Below are positions 18,589 through 28,736 of a stretch of DNA of 64,000 bases, one piece after another. Source of the stretch: Sphingopyxis sp. JAI128 (GTDB lineage Bacteria; Pseudomonadota; Alphaproteobacteria; Sphingomonadales; Sphingomonadaceae). Both the position numbers and the translations under genes were made by a program. The notes beneath the pieces are model-generated. The model ran no database searches. It worked only from the letters and a program-made list of their open reading frames with translations, and was not told the DNA's origin. Each line of letters starts with the position of its first letter. Positions within the stretch are counted from its first letter, which is position 1. The stretch is from assembly GCF_014207235.1 (NCBI RefSeq), contig NZ_JACHDA010000002.1:248001-312000 (forward strand). Reading direction: 5' to 3'.

Positions 18589-19878
18589 ATGGACGGACTC
18601 GCGATCACGCCATTTGATGCGGCCGCGATCCTGATCGTACTCGCGGCGGCATTGGGTTACGCCAACCATCGTTTCCTTCGCCTTCCGACAAGCATCGGCC
18701 TGACGGTAATGGGCGCTATTGCGTCCTTGCTGGTCGTTGGACTTGATCGCGTGCTCCCTGGAAGTTCGGTCGCCGGCGATATTGTCGCCTTCATCGCCGG
18801 GATCGATTTTCATTCGGCGCTGATGGACGGCATGCTGTCCTTCCTGCTGTTCGCCGGCGCGTTGCACGTCGACTGGAGCGAGATGCGGCGCGGTCGCTGG
18901 CCCATTCTCGTGCTCAGCACCATCGGCGTCCTGATTTCCACGATTATCGTGGGGGTGGGCTTTCAGTTCGTTGCCGGACTTGCGGGTTTTGCCATCCCGT
19001 TGATCTGGTGCCTGCTATTCGGCGCTCTGATCAGTCCCACCGATCCCGTCGCGGTCATGGGGATCATGCGCGAGACCGATGTGCCGCCGATGCTTCAGGC
19101 GACAGTTGCAGGCGAAAGCCTCTTCAACGACGGAGTCGGTGTGGTGGTATTCGCGATCATTCTGTCTGCGGCAATGAGCGGCGAAGCGCTGTCGCTGTCC
19201 CAGGGCCTCTCGATGTTTGCTCTCGAGGCCGGAGGCGGCATCCTGCTTGGTCTCGTGACCGGATGGGTCGCGTTTCGCGCCATGCGGTCGATCGACGATT
19301 ATAAGACCGAGGTGATGATCAGTCTCGCGGTCGTCATGGGCGGCTACGCGCTCGCTAGCCAGCTGCATATCAGCGGACCGGTGGCGATGGCGGTGGCCGG
19401 GCTCATCATCGGCAATCATGGTGTCGCCCACGCAATGAGCGACGTGACGCGCGACTATCTCCTCAAATTCTGGGGGCTGATCGACGACATATTGAACGCG
19501 CTCCTGTTCCTGCTCATCGGTCTCGAAGTGGTGACCATCCCTTCCGACGCGCGGCTTATCCTTTTGGGTCTCCTGACCATCCCGCTCATCTTGGTGGCGC
19601 GCGGTGCGGCCGTGTTGCTGCCGCTGACGGCGATGCGGCCGTTTCTGTCGCTTGGCCGCCTGGCACCTATCACGCTGATCTGGGGCGGATTGCGCGGCGG
19701 CATCTCGATCGCGCTCGCGCTTGGCCTGCCCGATACCCCCGAGCGGCCCTATATCCTTGCGGCCACTTACATCGCAGTGCTGTTCTCGGTCATCGTCCAA
19801 GGCGGCACGATCGGGCGCGCAATTAAGCGCCGCGGAACAGCGGCGGAACTGGCATCGTCAGCTCAGACGGGGCGATAA
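18589..19878 (+). CDS. Cation:proton antiporter, CPA1/NhaP family
   Basis: 429 residues with about 12 membrane helices. The transport core is recognisable: ALISPTDPVAVMG near residue 150, GESLFNDGVGVVVF near 175 with the Asn-Asp pair of CPA1 exchangers, and GLRGGISIALAL in the late helices. These proteins exchange Na+ or K+ for H+ across the inner membrane. There is no large cytoplasmic C-terminal domain as in longer NhaP2-type proteins. It is monocistronic, divergent from DUF2254 and convergent with the usg-type operon. Confidence 0.92.
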   Translation: MDGLAITPFDAAAILIVLAAALGYANHRFLRLPTSIGLTVMGAIASLLVVGLDRVLPGSSVAGDIVAFIAGIDFHSALMDGMLSFLLFAGALHVDWSEMRRGRWPILVLSTIGVLISTIIVGVGFQFVAGLAGFAIPLIWCLLFGALISPTDPVAVMGIMRETDVPPMLQATVAGESLFNDGVGVVVFAIILSAAMSGEALSLSQGLSMFALEAGGGILLGLVTGWVAFRAMRSIDDYKTEVMISLAVVMGGYALASQLHISGPVAMAVAGLIIGNHGVAHAMSDVTRDYLLKFWGLIDDILNALLFLLIGLEVVTIPSDARLILLGLLTIPLILVARGAAVLLPLTAMRPFLSLGRLAPITLIWGGLRGGISIALALGLPDTPERPYILAATYIAVLFSVIVQGGTIGRAIKRRGTAAELASSAQTGR

Positions 19879-19945
19879 TCGGGCTGATCCGTGCCGCTCC
19901 GACAGCGCCGTGAAGCGTCCGGCACGCGGCGGCGCCCCTGCCCTG

Positions 19946-20215
19946 TCAGTCGATCGCCCGGATGATATCAGCCGCGCGCCATTCGGCGGGTCCGATCAAC
20001 GCGTCATGCGCAATCCGTACCGAATGGAGCGCGGCTTCGATCTGGCGTCGCCACATGGCCAGAAAATCGAACAGCACCGGAAAGTCCGGCGGAAGATCAT
20101 AATCCTGCCAGACGTACAGCTGGAGCAGCGAGGGATGATCGGGCCGGTAATAATGGATCTCGGCGGTGGTCAGGCCATAACCATCCAACTGCGCGATCAG
20201 CGCCCGGTCGGTCAT
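19946..20215 (-). CDS. usg: Usg-family protein
   Basis: 89 residues. The sequence follows the alphaproteobacterial Usg family closely: LTTAEIHYYRPDHPSLLQLY, VWQDYDLPPDFP and an ALHSVRIAH tail. The family is small and soluble, with no established biochemical role. The ATG overlaps the stop of the upstream 75-residue gene by four bases (ATGA), so the two form an operon. The strong conservation of the family suggests a real cellular function. Confidence 0.88.
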   Translation of the reverse strand: MTDRALIAQLDGYGLTTAEIHYYRPDHPSLLQLYVWQDYDLPPDFPVLFDFLAMWRRQIEAALHSVRIAHDALIGPAEWRAADIIRAID

Positions 20216-20439
20216 GGCGCACGCGCCTCGCCGCCGTCGAGCGAGCGGAGCGCCGCGAGCACATCGTCGACCGGCACGGCACGGCGCGCGCCGGGCGGCT
20301 TGCGGAGCGCGGGCTTATTGCGGACCGACGCACGATCCGATGCCCAGGATGCAAGAAGAGCGCGCTTGACCTCGGGCTCGAGGCTCGGGTGATGCGCCAC
20401 GTCAAAGGGGTGAAGAAAACGGGAAAATGGCTCGGACAT
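20212..20439 (-). CDS. Small hypothetical protein upstream of usg
   Basis: 75 residues starting MSEPFSRFLHPFD. It has a good ribosome site (GGAGG about 8 nt before the ATG). The middle is basic (RNKPALRKPPGARRA) and the C-terminus reads VDDVLAALRSLDGGEARAP. No known domain was recognised. It overlaps usg by ATGA and so is translationally coupled to it. The upstream gap to the divergent groES holds both promoters. Confidence 0.72.
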   Translation of the reverse strand: MSEPFSRFLHPFDVAHHPSLEPEVKRALLASWASDRASVRNKPALRKPPGARRAVPVDDVLAALRSLDGGEARAP

Positions 20440-20602
20440 GATCGTGCCTCCTTCCTTGTCGTCATTCCTTTCTCGCCGTGCGGCAAGGCGCCGCAGGACA
20501 GATTTTGGGAGCGAAGCGAGTCGAGTCAAGAGGGTTCGGGCCGTTGAAAAGCGGCATATGATTCTCGCTAGAGCCGTCATCAAAAAATTTTTCGCCGGCC
20601 CT

Positions 20603-20631
20603 CTTGAAGCAAAAAATTCCGCTTCCTAGCT
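20603..20631 (+). promoter_or_regulatory. Candidate heat-shock (sigma-32) promoter of groESL
   Basis: CTTGAA (20603-20608) is followed after 16 nt by CCTAGCT (20625-20631). The -35 matches the RpoH consensus exactly and the -10 partly (alphaproteobacterial form CYTATMT). It lies 70 bp upstream of the groES ATG. No CIRCE inverted repeat is present, so control by HrcA is not indicated. Confidence 0.5.
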
Positions 20632-20700
20632 CATCGGCGCCGCGCGTCCCGGACAGGCGCGCGGTCTGTATCATATCGTTATGCAACATGGAGGTTATGC

Positions 20701-21015
20701 ATGCATTTCCGTCCCTTGCACGACCGTGTGGTCGTCCGCCGCATCGAAGCCGAGGAAAAGACCTCGGGCGGCATCATCATCCCCGACACCGCCAAGGAAA
20801 AGCCGCAGGAAGGCGAAGTCGTCGCCGTCGGCCCGGGCGCCCGCGCCGAAGACGGCACGGTCACGGCGCTCGACGTCCAGGCCGGCGACCGCATCCTGTT
20901 CGGCAAATGGTCGGGCACCGAGGTGCGCATCGACGGCGAGGACCTGCTCATCATGAAGGAGAGCGACATCCTCGGCGTGATCGAGCAGGCCGCGGCGCTC
21001 AAAAAGGCGGCATGA
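20701..21015 (+). CDS. groES: Co-chaperonin GroES
   Basis: 104 residues. [14 protein letters not shown] at the N-terminus, the mobile loop [14 protein letters not shown] and [27 protein letters not shown] are diagnostic. It caps the GroEL cage in the cytoplasm during protein folding. Family length is about 95-104. It is 47 bp upstream of groEL in the standard groES-groEL order. A sigma-32-like promoter precedes it. The partner GroEL has an unusual tail, so this may be a second, specialised chaperonin operon rather than the main one. Confidence 0.97.
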   Translation: MHFRPLHDRVVVRRIEAEEKTSGGIIIPDTAKEKPQEGEVVAVGPGARAEDGTVTALDVQAGDRILFGKWSGTEVRIDGEDLLIMKESDILGVIEQAAALKKAA

Positions 21016-21038
21016 CACCGCATCCATCCAGCAACTGA

Positions 21039-22682
<1,644 letters not shown>

Positions 22683-22688
22683 GCAATC

Positions 22689-22715
22689 GGAGGGCGGCGA
22701 TCTTCGCCGTCCTCC
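22689..22715 (+). terminator. Hairpin after groEL
   Basis: A 12-bp stem (one G-T pair) with a TCT loop begins 7 bp after the groEL stop codon. There is no T-run, so it may be a 3'-end stabiliser or a weak terminator. Confidence 0.5.
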
Positions 22716-22752
22716 CACGTCTTGGCGAGAAGGAGAATGAGGGAGATACGTT

Positions 22753-22935
22753 ATGCCCTTTGGCGGACAAAGCGTTCGAAGCTGCGCAGTGCAAATCAAG
22801 CTTCAGCACGGCAGGCAAGCCGCCTTCCTTGTCGCCCGTCAGGCTCGGTGGGCGCGCGAGCGCGGCAATGACGAAGAAATCGCGTTCTGGGACGCCGTCC
22901 AAGAAGACCTGGGCCGAAATCTCTCGCGCCACTGA
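22753..22935 (+). CDS. Small hypothetical protein
   Basis: 60 residues. The second half looks like real protein (FLVARQARWARERGNDEEIAF-type helix rich in Arg and Glu, then WDAVQEDLGRNLS) and has the expected codon bias, whereas the first 15 codons are less convincing. GGGAG lies about 8 nt upstream of the ATG. No family is recognised. It follows groEL by 70 bp after a hairpin. An alternative internal start cannot be excluded. Confidence 0.42.
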   Translation: MPFGGQSVRSCAVQIKLQHGRQAAFLVARQARWARERGNDEEIAFWDAVQEDLGRNLSRH

Positions 22936-23167
22936 GGAGGACTCCGCACACGAGGAACTCCGGGTGCCCGCAACGTGATTGGGCAACAGGACTGACGACG
23001 CCGATTGGTCGCCGACAACAGGCGCTTGATGTGAGCTGCAACAGCTTCACAATTATAGGGGCTTTGGGGACGTGATACGATCCCGGCCATCGACGGTGCC
23101 CCAGCTCACTCTCCCGTGCGCCGCCAGCATCGCCGCGTGCCGACAGCGATCGACGCATCTTCCGCCT

Positions 23168-24751
23168 TCAGGCAGGAAAGTCGAGCGTGCAGCAGACGCC
23201 TTCGGGACGAAACTCGATCTCGGCACTGCCCCCCTGTCCGCGCAGCGCCCGCTCGAGCATGCGGGTGCCGAAACCGATGCGAAGCGGCGGCGCCACCGGC
23301 GGGCCGCCCTGCTCCTGCCAGCGGAGGCGCAGCCGGTCGCGGCTGTCGTGGTTCACGATGTCCCACCGGACATCGACTGTGCCGGCATCGCCCGACAAAG
23401 CGCCATATTTGACCGCATTGGTGCCGAGTTCGTGGAGCGCCATCGCCGCGAGCAAGGCGCGCGACGCCGGAAGCTCGGCATCGGGTCCCGAAGCAGCGAT
23501 GCGTCCCGGTTTCATCTTGTCGAAAGCGTGGAGCGCGCGCTCGATCATTTCACCCGCCGAGACGTTGCCCCAATGACGTTCGGTCAGCAGATCGTGCGCT
23601 TCGGACAAGGCGCGTACCCGGGCCTCGAACGATTGGCGCTCGGCGGACGGGGTTTCCCTGAAAGTCTGCGCCGCGATCGCCTGCACCATCGCGAGCGTGT
23701 TTTTCACCCGGTGACGCATTTCCGCGAGGGTGAGCTGAAGATGTTCCTCCGCCCGCGCGCGCGCCGCAATCTCGACCCGCGCCGCCTCGTGGAGATGGGC
23801 ATTGTCCATTGCGACCGCGGCCTGCGCGGCGACCGCCCCGACCAGTTCCTCGACTTCGGCGCTGAACATGCCGGGCTCGTCATGCCCGAAGAAAAGGCCG
23901 CCAAGCACAGCACCCGACCGCGAGACAACAGGAACGGCGAGATAGCTCACGACGGGCAGATGTCCTTTCGGCATGCCGTGATGCGGCTCGCTCTGGCCGT
24001 AGCGGGGATCGAGACGGATATCGTCGGACCGGATCGTGCCCTCGGCGCGGAAGGTCGGATCGAAGACGGCCGTGTTGCGCGGCATTCCGAAGCGCTCGAA
24101 CGCCTCGCGCGGCGCGCCCGAGAGCGAGAAGAGCTGATAGCTTTCGCCCGCTTGGTCGAGGACATTGTAGAAAAAGGCACCGAAGCGCGCGCCGCTGAGT
24201 TCGGTCGCAATGTCGGTCACCGCCTGCACGATGCGCTCGAGGTCGAGGTCCTGCGAGACGAGCTGCGCTGCGCGGTTGAGCTGCCTCAGCCGCTCCGCCT
24301 GGCGCGAAAGCTGCGCGTCGATGGCCTTGCGCTCGGTAATGTCGCGCGCGATCTTCGAGGCCCCGATGATCGTGCCGTCGGGTCGCCGAACCGGCGACAC
24401 GGTGATCGAGAGATCGACGAGGCTCCCGTCCTTGCGGCGGCGCACCGTTTCGAACGGCTGGACACGCTCGCCCGCCTTGATGCGCTCGATGATCGCGGTT
24501 TCTTCGCTACGCCGCTCTTCGGGGATGAGCGTGAGGATGGACTGGCCGATGATTTCGGTGACACTATAGCCGAACATGCGCTCGGCGGCGGGGTTCCAGC
24601 TGGTGATGATGCCGTCGAGATCCTTGCTGACGATCGCATCGTCGGATCCTTCGACAAGCGCGGCCAGATGCGCGCCGCTTTCGAAATTCGACCCGCTCGG
24701 CGCAAGCCGGTCGTCTCCGGTTTGCGGTTCGATCACTTGACCGGCCTGCAT
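23168..24751 (-). CDS. HWE-type sensor histidine kinase with PAS and GAF domains
   Basis: 527 residues, no membrane segment, so cytoplasmic sensing. A PAS domain with PAC motif spans about residues 25-145 ([29 protein letters not shown]). A GAF domain spans about 155-320. The phosphoacceptor helix [20 protein letters not shown] has His near residue 347. The kinase core shows [16 protein letters not shown] and a WQE motif, hallmarks of the HWE/HisKA_2 class. This class commonly feeds PhyR and the alphaproteobacterial general stress response. It is divergent from a single-domain response regulator, a natural partner, and lies among genes with EcfG-type promoters. Confidence 0.9.
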   Translation of the reverse strand: MQAGQVIEPQTGDDRLAPSGSNFESGAHLAALVEGSDDAIVSKDLDGIITSWNPAAERMFGYSVTEIIGQSILTLIPEERRSEETAIIERIKAGERVQPFETVRRRKDGSLVDLSITVSPVRRPDGTIIGASKIARDITERKAIDAQLSRQAERLRQLNRAAQLVSQDLDLERIVQAVTDIATELSGARFGAFFYNVLDQAGESYQLFSLSGAPREAFERFGMPRNTAVFDPTFRAEGTIRSDDIRLDPRYGQSEPHHGMPKGHLPVVSYLAVPVVSRSGAVLGGLFFGHDEPGMFSAEVEELVGAVAAQAAVAMDNAHLHEAARVEIAARARAEEHLQLTLAEMRHRVKNTLAMVQAIAAQTFRETPSAERQSFEARVRALSEAHDLLTERHWGNVSAGEMIERALHAFDKMKPGRIAASGPDAELPASRALLAAMALHELGTNAVKYGALSGDAGTVDVRWDIVNHDSRDRLRLRWQEQGGPPVAPPLRIGFGTRMLERALRGQGGSAEIEFRPEGVCCTLDFPA

Positions 24752-24790
24752 CCATTAGCCCCCCATCCTGGCGCCTCCCGAAACGGGAAT

Positions 24791-25300
24791 ATGATTTGCG
24801 AAGAAACCCTTGAACGCCTGATGCGTTCCGCCGACACATCGCCGAGCGCCAACCCACTTCCCATGCGGCGCCATCGTTCAACGCTCTTCAGGAACCACGA
24901 GAACAAGTTGCCGGACAATTTTACCTCAGCGGCTTGCACCGCGCTCGTTGCCGAAGACGAATGGCTCGTTCGTATGGATATCGTCTCGGCACTCGAAACC
25001 GCGGGCTTTGTCGTCGTGGAAGCCGAGTCGGCCGAGCAGGCCCTGCTCCTGATGGCGGAAGTCCAGCCGCAGGTGCTGGTAACCGATATCCGTCTCGCAG
25101 GAGCGCTCGATGGCTGGTCGTTGGCCGAAGATTACCGGCGGGACCACCCCGCCGGCGGCGTTGTCTATGCCTCGGCCAATGTGCCGCTCGCCGACCGGCA
25201 GGTCGAGGGAAGCATTTTCTTTTCGAAGCCCGTTCTCATGAGCGCGCTCGTCGAGGCATGCCTCGGCCTGTGCGGCGATCAGGATGGGCGGCCGCACTGA
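24791..25300 (+). CDS. Single-domain response regulator
   Basis: 169 residues from the first ATG. The receiver domain begins about residue 50 (TALVAEDEWLVRMDIVSAL): acidic pair Glu-Asp-Glu, phosphoacceptor Asp99 in VTDIRLAG, and conserved Lys in FFSKPVLM. No output domain follows, so it signals by protein contact or serves as a phosphate sink. The first 50 residues are unusual and low in conservation; an ATG at 24863 would give a 145-residue protein and leave more room for the divergent kinase promoter. The kinase starts 39 bp away on the other strand, so the two are probable partners. Confidence 0.83.
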   Translation: MICEETLERLMRSADTSPSANPLPMRRHRSTLFRNHENKLPDNFTSAACTALVAEDEWLVRMDIVSALETAGFVVVEAESAEQALLLMAEVQPQVLVTDIRLAGALDGWSLAEDYRRDHPAGGVVYASANVPLADRQVEGSIFFSKPVLMSALVEACLGLCGDQDGRPH

Positions 25301-25395
25301 TCGCGGCTATGGAGCCGCAGGCTTGCTCACGCCATCGCGCTGTCCGGCCGTCGCCCGCCTTGCACCGGCATGCGCGCGCCGTGCGAAGTCGCTCG

Positions 25396-25653
25396 TCAAG
25401 CTGCCCCCGACCCGGGCTGGGAGGATGGCGGCGCCTTCGCATCGCCGGGCGGTGTGCCGTGGAGTTTCCAGAGGTTGGCCTCGGTCTTGCTCATCCTGAC
25501 GAGCAGCCGGTCGCCATCCCAGAGCTCGACCTCGCTGCTTCTGCGTTCGTTGAGCGCAGCCTGAAACGCCTGATAGGGATCGTCGGCCCGGAATTCGATG
25601 CGGCGCGGGTCCGCTTCGCTGCCTTCCAAGAGAACGAGATGATAAAGGCGCAC
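25396..25653 (-). CDS. Small hypothetical protein
   Basis: 85 residues from a GTG with a strong ribosome site (AAGGAG, 5-nt spacing). RLYHLVLLEGSEADPRRIEF opens a compact domain that continues FRADDPYQAFQAALNE and WDGDRLLVRM. The tail from about residue 70 is Pro/Ser/Gly-rich and probably disordered. Pattern and size resemble small sphingomonad proteins that fold as a sheet with one helix, but no named family was recognised. It is the first intact gene downstream of a decayed oxidoreductase and is convergent with the response regulator. Confidence 0.68.
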   Translation of the reverse strand: MRLYHLVLLEGSEADPRRIEFRADDPYQAFQAALNERRSSEVELWDGDRLLVRMSKTEANLWKLHGTPPGDAKAPPSSQPGSGAA

Positions 25654-25859
25654 CGTAGCTCCTTCCCGCCGTGAGCGAGCGCGACCCTGCTCCCGGCACG
25701 AAATATTGGCACACCGTACGCAGAAATCTGTAGGTGGCAATTTGCCGAAACCAAAGGATGCGGACCATATTGGCTCCGCTGTCGCGTCTCTCTATCAGAT
25801 TTGGGCGGTGCTAGCGGAAAATTCATGTTGATCGAGATCAACCGGCTCGCCTCTGCGGC

Positions 25860-26114
25860 GCCGTGGAGGTCCGACCCCAGGGCCGCGATCTTTCGGCGAT
25901 GCCTTCCGGAAATCCCGGCACATTCAAGGCCATCGGCGCGCCGCGCGCGCGAGCTGCCATCGTGAAGAATGAGTGTGCGGCGGCGGTAGCGCGCAAGATA
26001 GAGGGCAGCCGTCAATCCCGCGGGTCCCGCGCCGATGACGCGCGCGTTACCCTCGGTTTCGCCTGCCGGTGCGCGGCCCGCGGCATGCCCCCCCATCCCG
26101 GCCGCGCCCTTCAT
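25860..26114 (-). pseudogene. Truncated, frameshifted thioredoxin-reductase-like flavoprotein
   Basis: The frame starts at an ATG that overlaps the MgtC stop (ATGA) and soon reaches RVIGAGPAGLTAALYLARYRR, the FAD-binding Rossmann motif of thioredoxin-reductase-like proteins, followed by LILHDGSSRARR. The next family segment (NVPGFPEGIA) appears in another frame near 25895-25925, so a frameshift has occurred. Sequence similarity then ends; the NADPH domain and the redox region are missing. An intact gene would have been the last member of the phosphatase-NnrD-MgtC operon. The rest of 25654-25860 shows nothing recognisable. Confidence 0.68.
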
Positions 26115-26806
26115 CCCTGCTGCGGCCTGATATCGAAGGATGCGATGCGACCGTCGTCCGAGAGCGCCGCCGCCAGCGCGTCGGCGCGCGCCTCGCCGTA
26201 CCCCGAGGCGATCGCCGTAAAGCCGGGAGCCCCGCCGGAGCGGCGCTGCTCGACGGTGATCGCGTTCAGCCCGTGTTCGGCGAGCAGGCCCCTGACCTCG
26301 CCCGAACCAATGCGCGTCCCCGCCCGATAATCGAGCGTGACATGGGCGATGCGCCGCTGCGGCGCGTTGCGATCGGTCCAAGTGACCGCCGCGAGCACGA
26401 GGAAAGTCGCGATGCCGCCAAAGACCGCCAGCTCGTAGAAACCCACGCCGAATAAAATGCCGAGCGTTGCGGTCATCCAGAGCGAGGCCGCCGTGGTGAG
26501 CCCCCGGACGTTGAGCCCTTCGCGAAAGATCACCCCGCCGCAAAGGAACCCGATGCCGGTGAGCACGCCATGCGCCATGCGCACCGGATCGATGCGCACG
26601 ACGTCGGTCGGGGTATCGGTGAGCCATTCCATCTGGTGGACGGCGGAGAGCATCAGCAGGCAGCAGGACAGCGCAACGAGGATATGGGTGCGCAGGCCCG
26701 CGGGGCTTGCGCGATATTCGCGCTCTCCGCCGATGATCGCGCCGGCGAGTACCGCGCCCGCGATCGGCCAGAGGAGATCGGGGTCGAGCAGGTCGAGTTC
26801 AGACAC
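26111..26806 (-). CDS. MgtC/SapB family membrane protein
   Basis: 231 residues from a GTG. About five membrane helices in the first 145 residues carry the family motifs GGEREYRASPAGLRTHILVA, GVLTGIGFLCGGVIFREG and RGLTTAASLWMTA. A soluble ACT-like C-terminal domain follows. MgtC proteins modulate ATP synthase or Mg2+ homeostasis under stress and low magnesium in other bacteria. The start overlaps the nnrD stop by 8 bp, so it is translationally coupled in the phosphatase-nnrD-mgtC operon, probably driven from the motif at 28464-28489. Confidence 0.92.
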   Translation of the reverse strand: MSELDLLDPDLLWPIAGAVLAGAIIGGEREYRASPAGLRTHILVALSCCLLMLSAVHQMEWLTDTPTDVVRIDPVRMAHGVLTGIGFLCGGVIFREGLNVRGLTTAASLWMTATLGILFGVGFYELAVFGGIATFLVLAAVTWTDRNAPQRRIAHVTLDYRAGTRIGSGEVRGLLAEHGLNAITVEQRRSGGAPGFTAIASGYGEARADALAAALSDDGRIASFDIRPQQG

Positions 26807-27680
26807 CGCGCATCAATCCCGGGACCAGCGGCGGAAGTTCGCGTGCAAGATAGCCGAGCGGCCCCATGGTTTCGGAGAGGCGCCGGCCCGCCTCGCCGTG
26901 CAGCCAGATGCCCCACGCCGAGGCCTGCAAAGGCGAGAGGCCCTGCGCGCCGAGCCCGGCGATCAGCCCCGCCAATATGTCGCCCGACCCGCTCGCCGCG
27001 AGTCCGAGCCCGCCGCCGGCATAGGCAAGGCAGCGCCCCTCGGCGATAAGATGGCTCGTCGCGCCTTTCACCATGACCGCGGCGCCGAAGCGCTCGGCGG
27101 CCGCGTCCAGCGCGGCGAGCGGGTCACCGGCCACGATCTCCTTGTCGATGCCCAGCATCGCGGCGAGTTCGCCCTCGTGCGGCGTGAGTACTGTGCGCGC
27201 GGCGCGCGCGCGGATCGCATGTCGATGCTCGTCGGCGGCGCGCAACGCGAGCGCGTCGAGCAGCACGAATATGTCTTCAGGCATTGACGACAGCAGGGCT
27301 CCCAGAAGCGTCCGCACACTCTCGGCATCGCTCATTGCGGGCCCGAAGACGATGGCGTCATGGAGCGCCATTTCAGCGAGCAGCAGTTCGGCCGCCTCGG
27401 CCGCGATCTCGCCCGCCTCGGTCTCGGGCAGCGCCACCACGGCACAAGAGGGACAAGCAATGCCGATCGGGATCGCCGCCGACGCGATCGTTCCGATCGT
27501 CACCTTGCCCGCCCCGGCGCGGAAGGCGGCCTCGGCGGTGAGCAGCATACCCCCGGGGACGCGGCGCCCGCCGCCGATCACGAGCACCCGGCCGCGGCCA
27601 TTCTTGTCGACATTGTCGCGATGGTCGGGGAGCGGGTTCGCCTTCAGCCAGGCGGTGTCGAGCGGGATCGCCTCAGCCAC
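26799..27680 (-). CDS. nnrD: ADP/ATP-dependent NAD(P)H-hydrate dehydratase
   Basis: 293 residues from a GTG. The YjeF C-terminal/ribokinase-like fold is clear: KNGRGRVLVIGGGRRVPGG near residue 25, TPHEGELAAMLG near 165, MVKGATSHLIA and the catalytic GSGDILAGLIAGL near 240. The enzyme repairs damaged NADHX/NADPHX using ADP or ATP. The YjeF N-terminal epimerase domain is absent, so that activity must come from another gene. The GTG lies across the stop of the upstream phosphatase gene (8-bp overlap), and its own stop overlaps mgtC. An ATG 18 bp upstream is an alternative. Placement in a stress-type operon fits a metabolite-repair role. Confidence 0.92.
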   Translation of the reverse strand: MAEAIPLDTAWLKANPLPDHRDNVDKNGRGRVLVIGGGRRVPGGMLLTAEAAFRAGAGKVTIGTIASAAIPIGIACPSCAVVALPETEAGEIAAEAAELLLAEMALHDAIVFGPAMSDAESVRTLLGALLSSMPEDIFVLLDALALRAADEHRHAIRARAARTVLTPHEGELAAMLGIDKEIVAGDPLAALDAAAERFGAAVMVKGATSHLIAEGRCLAYAGGGLGLAASGSGDILAGLIAGLGAQGLSPLQASAWGIWLHGEAGRRLSETMGPLGYLARELPPLVPGLMRGV

Positions 27681-28434
27681 GCGCGGCCACCATCGCATCG
27701 GGCTCGCGGGTGACCGGGACGTCATTCTCGATCGGCGCGGTGACATTGTAACGCGAGAGGACGAGATTGCCGTCGCGGCCCGCGCCCGGGTCGAACCGGT
27801 ATTCGGTGATTGCGCAATTGGCGACGTCGCCCTCGCGGTCGATGGCAAGGATCTCCTTCTCGCCAAGATTCTCGATGATGGTGCGCAGGCACAGAACGAC
27901 GACCTGGTGCGCGACGATCATCACCCGCCGCCCGCCATAATGAAGCGAGACGGTATCGAGCAGCGAGCGCAGCCGCAGGATGACGTCGCACCAGCTCTCG
28001 CCGCCGGGCGGGCGGTGATAGAATTTGCCGAGCGCGAGACGAAACTCGGCCTGCTCGGGATGAGCATCCTCGATCCCGAGCCGGGTGAGGCCGTCGAGGA
28101 TGCCGAACTCCTTCTCGCGCAGCCGCTCGTCGATGCAGATTTTCTCGTCCGGCGCGCAGCCGCCGGCGCCGCGGAAAATCTCGGCGGTCTGCACCGCGCG
28201 GACATAAGGCGAGGCGAGCATGATTTCGGGACGGCCATCCTCGTCACCCGCGGCGAACCAGGCGCCGAGCGTCCGGGCCTGCTCCTCGCCGAGCGGCGAA
28301 AGCGGGACGTCGACGTCGCGGTGGTCGAGCGCGATGCGAAGCTCTCCCGCCGCATCGGCGGCATCGCGCGCAACATTGCCGGCGCTCTGGCCGTGGCGTA
28401 CCACCCAGAGGATCGAAGGCCAGCGCGGTGTCAT
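27673..28434 (-). CDS. Histidine phosphatase (phosphoglycerate-mutase-like) family protein
   Basis: 253 residues. VVRHGQSAGN near residue 12 holds the catalytic histidine of the RHG motif. LASPYVRAVQTAEIF, REKEFGILDG and VAHQVVVL (second His) complete the active site. The family covers phosphoglycerate mutases and diverse phosphatases; the substrate is not evident. It is the first gene of an operon with nnrD and mgtC. A GCAAC-N17-CGTT motif ends 30 bp upstream of the ATG, suggesting stress-sigma control of the whole operon. Confidence 0.9.
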   Translation of the reverse strand: MTPRWPSILWVVRHGQSAGNVARDAADAAGELRIALDHRDVDVPLSPLGEEQARTLGAWFAAGDEDGRPEIMLASPYVRAVQTAEIFRGAGGCAPDEKICIDERLREKEFGILDGLTRLGIEDAHPEQAEFRLALGKFYHRPPGGESWCDVILRLRSLLDTVSLHYGGRRVMIVAHQVVVLCLRTIIENLGEKEILAIDREGDVANCAITEYRFDPGAGRDGNLVLSRYNVTAPIENDVPVTREPDAMVAARG

Positions 28435-28463
28435 CGAATAGTCTCGCTCGTCATCGAGACGCT

Positions 28464-28489
28464 AACGCCTCCGGCGCCGGACTCGTTGC
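28464..28489 (-). promoter_or_regulatory. Candidate EcfG-type promoter of the phosphatase-nnrD-mgtC operon
   Basis: On the minus strand GCAAC (28485-28489), a 17-nt spacer and CGTT (28464-28467) lie 30 bp before the ATG of the histidine phosphatase. One mismatch from GGAAC-N16/17-CGTT. Confidence 0.5.
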
Positions 28490-28736
28490 CTTGCGCATTC
28501 CCCTCGCCGCCCCCGGCGATCGGCGCGCATGTTGGACAGCTGGCACCGCCCGATCGCCCGCTCCAGTTCGGCCCGGCCCAGGTGTCTCCTGCCGTTCGGC
28601 GCCAGCCCCGCCCGGGGGCACGTGCCGACCGCTGAGCCGATGCCGCGGGAAAGGGCCGCCGGAACCACGAGCCACGCCGAGCGATTGTGTGGCTTTGCCA
28701 GCTGCGCGCCGGCAGCGGCTTCCAGAGGAGATCATC

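Noticed and set aside
20440..20700. CIRCE element before groES
   Set aside because: No TTAGCACTC/GAGTGCTAA inverted repeat is present.
23072..25300. A 742-codon plus-strand frame spanning the kinase region
   Set aside because: The first 570 codons are antisense to the HWE kinase and low in protein character. Only the last part, the response regulator, is supported.
28661..28685. GGAAC-N16-CGAT upstream of the phosphomannomutase gene
   Set aside because: The -10 element differs at a key T, so it was not listed as a promoter.
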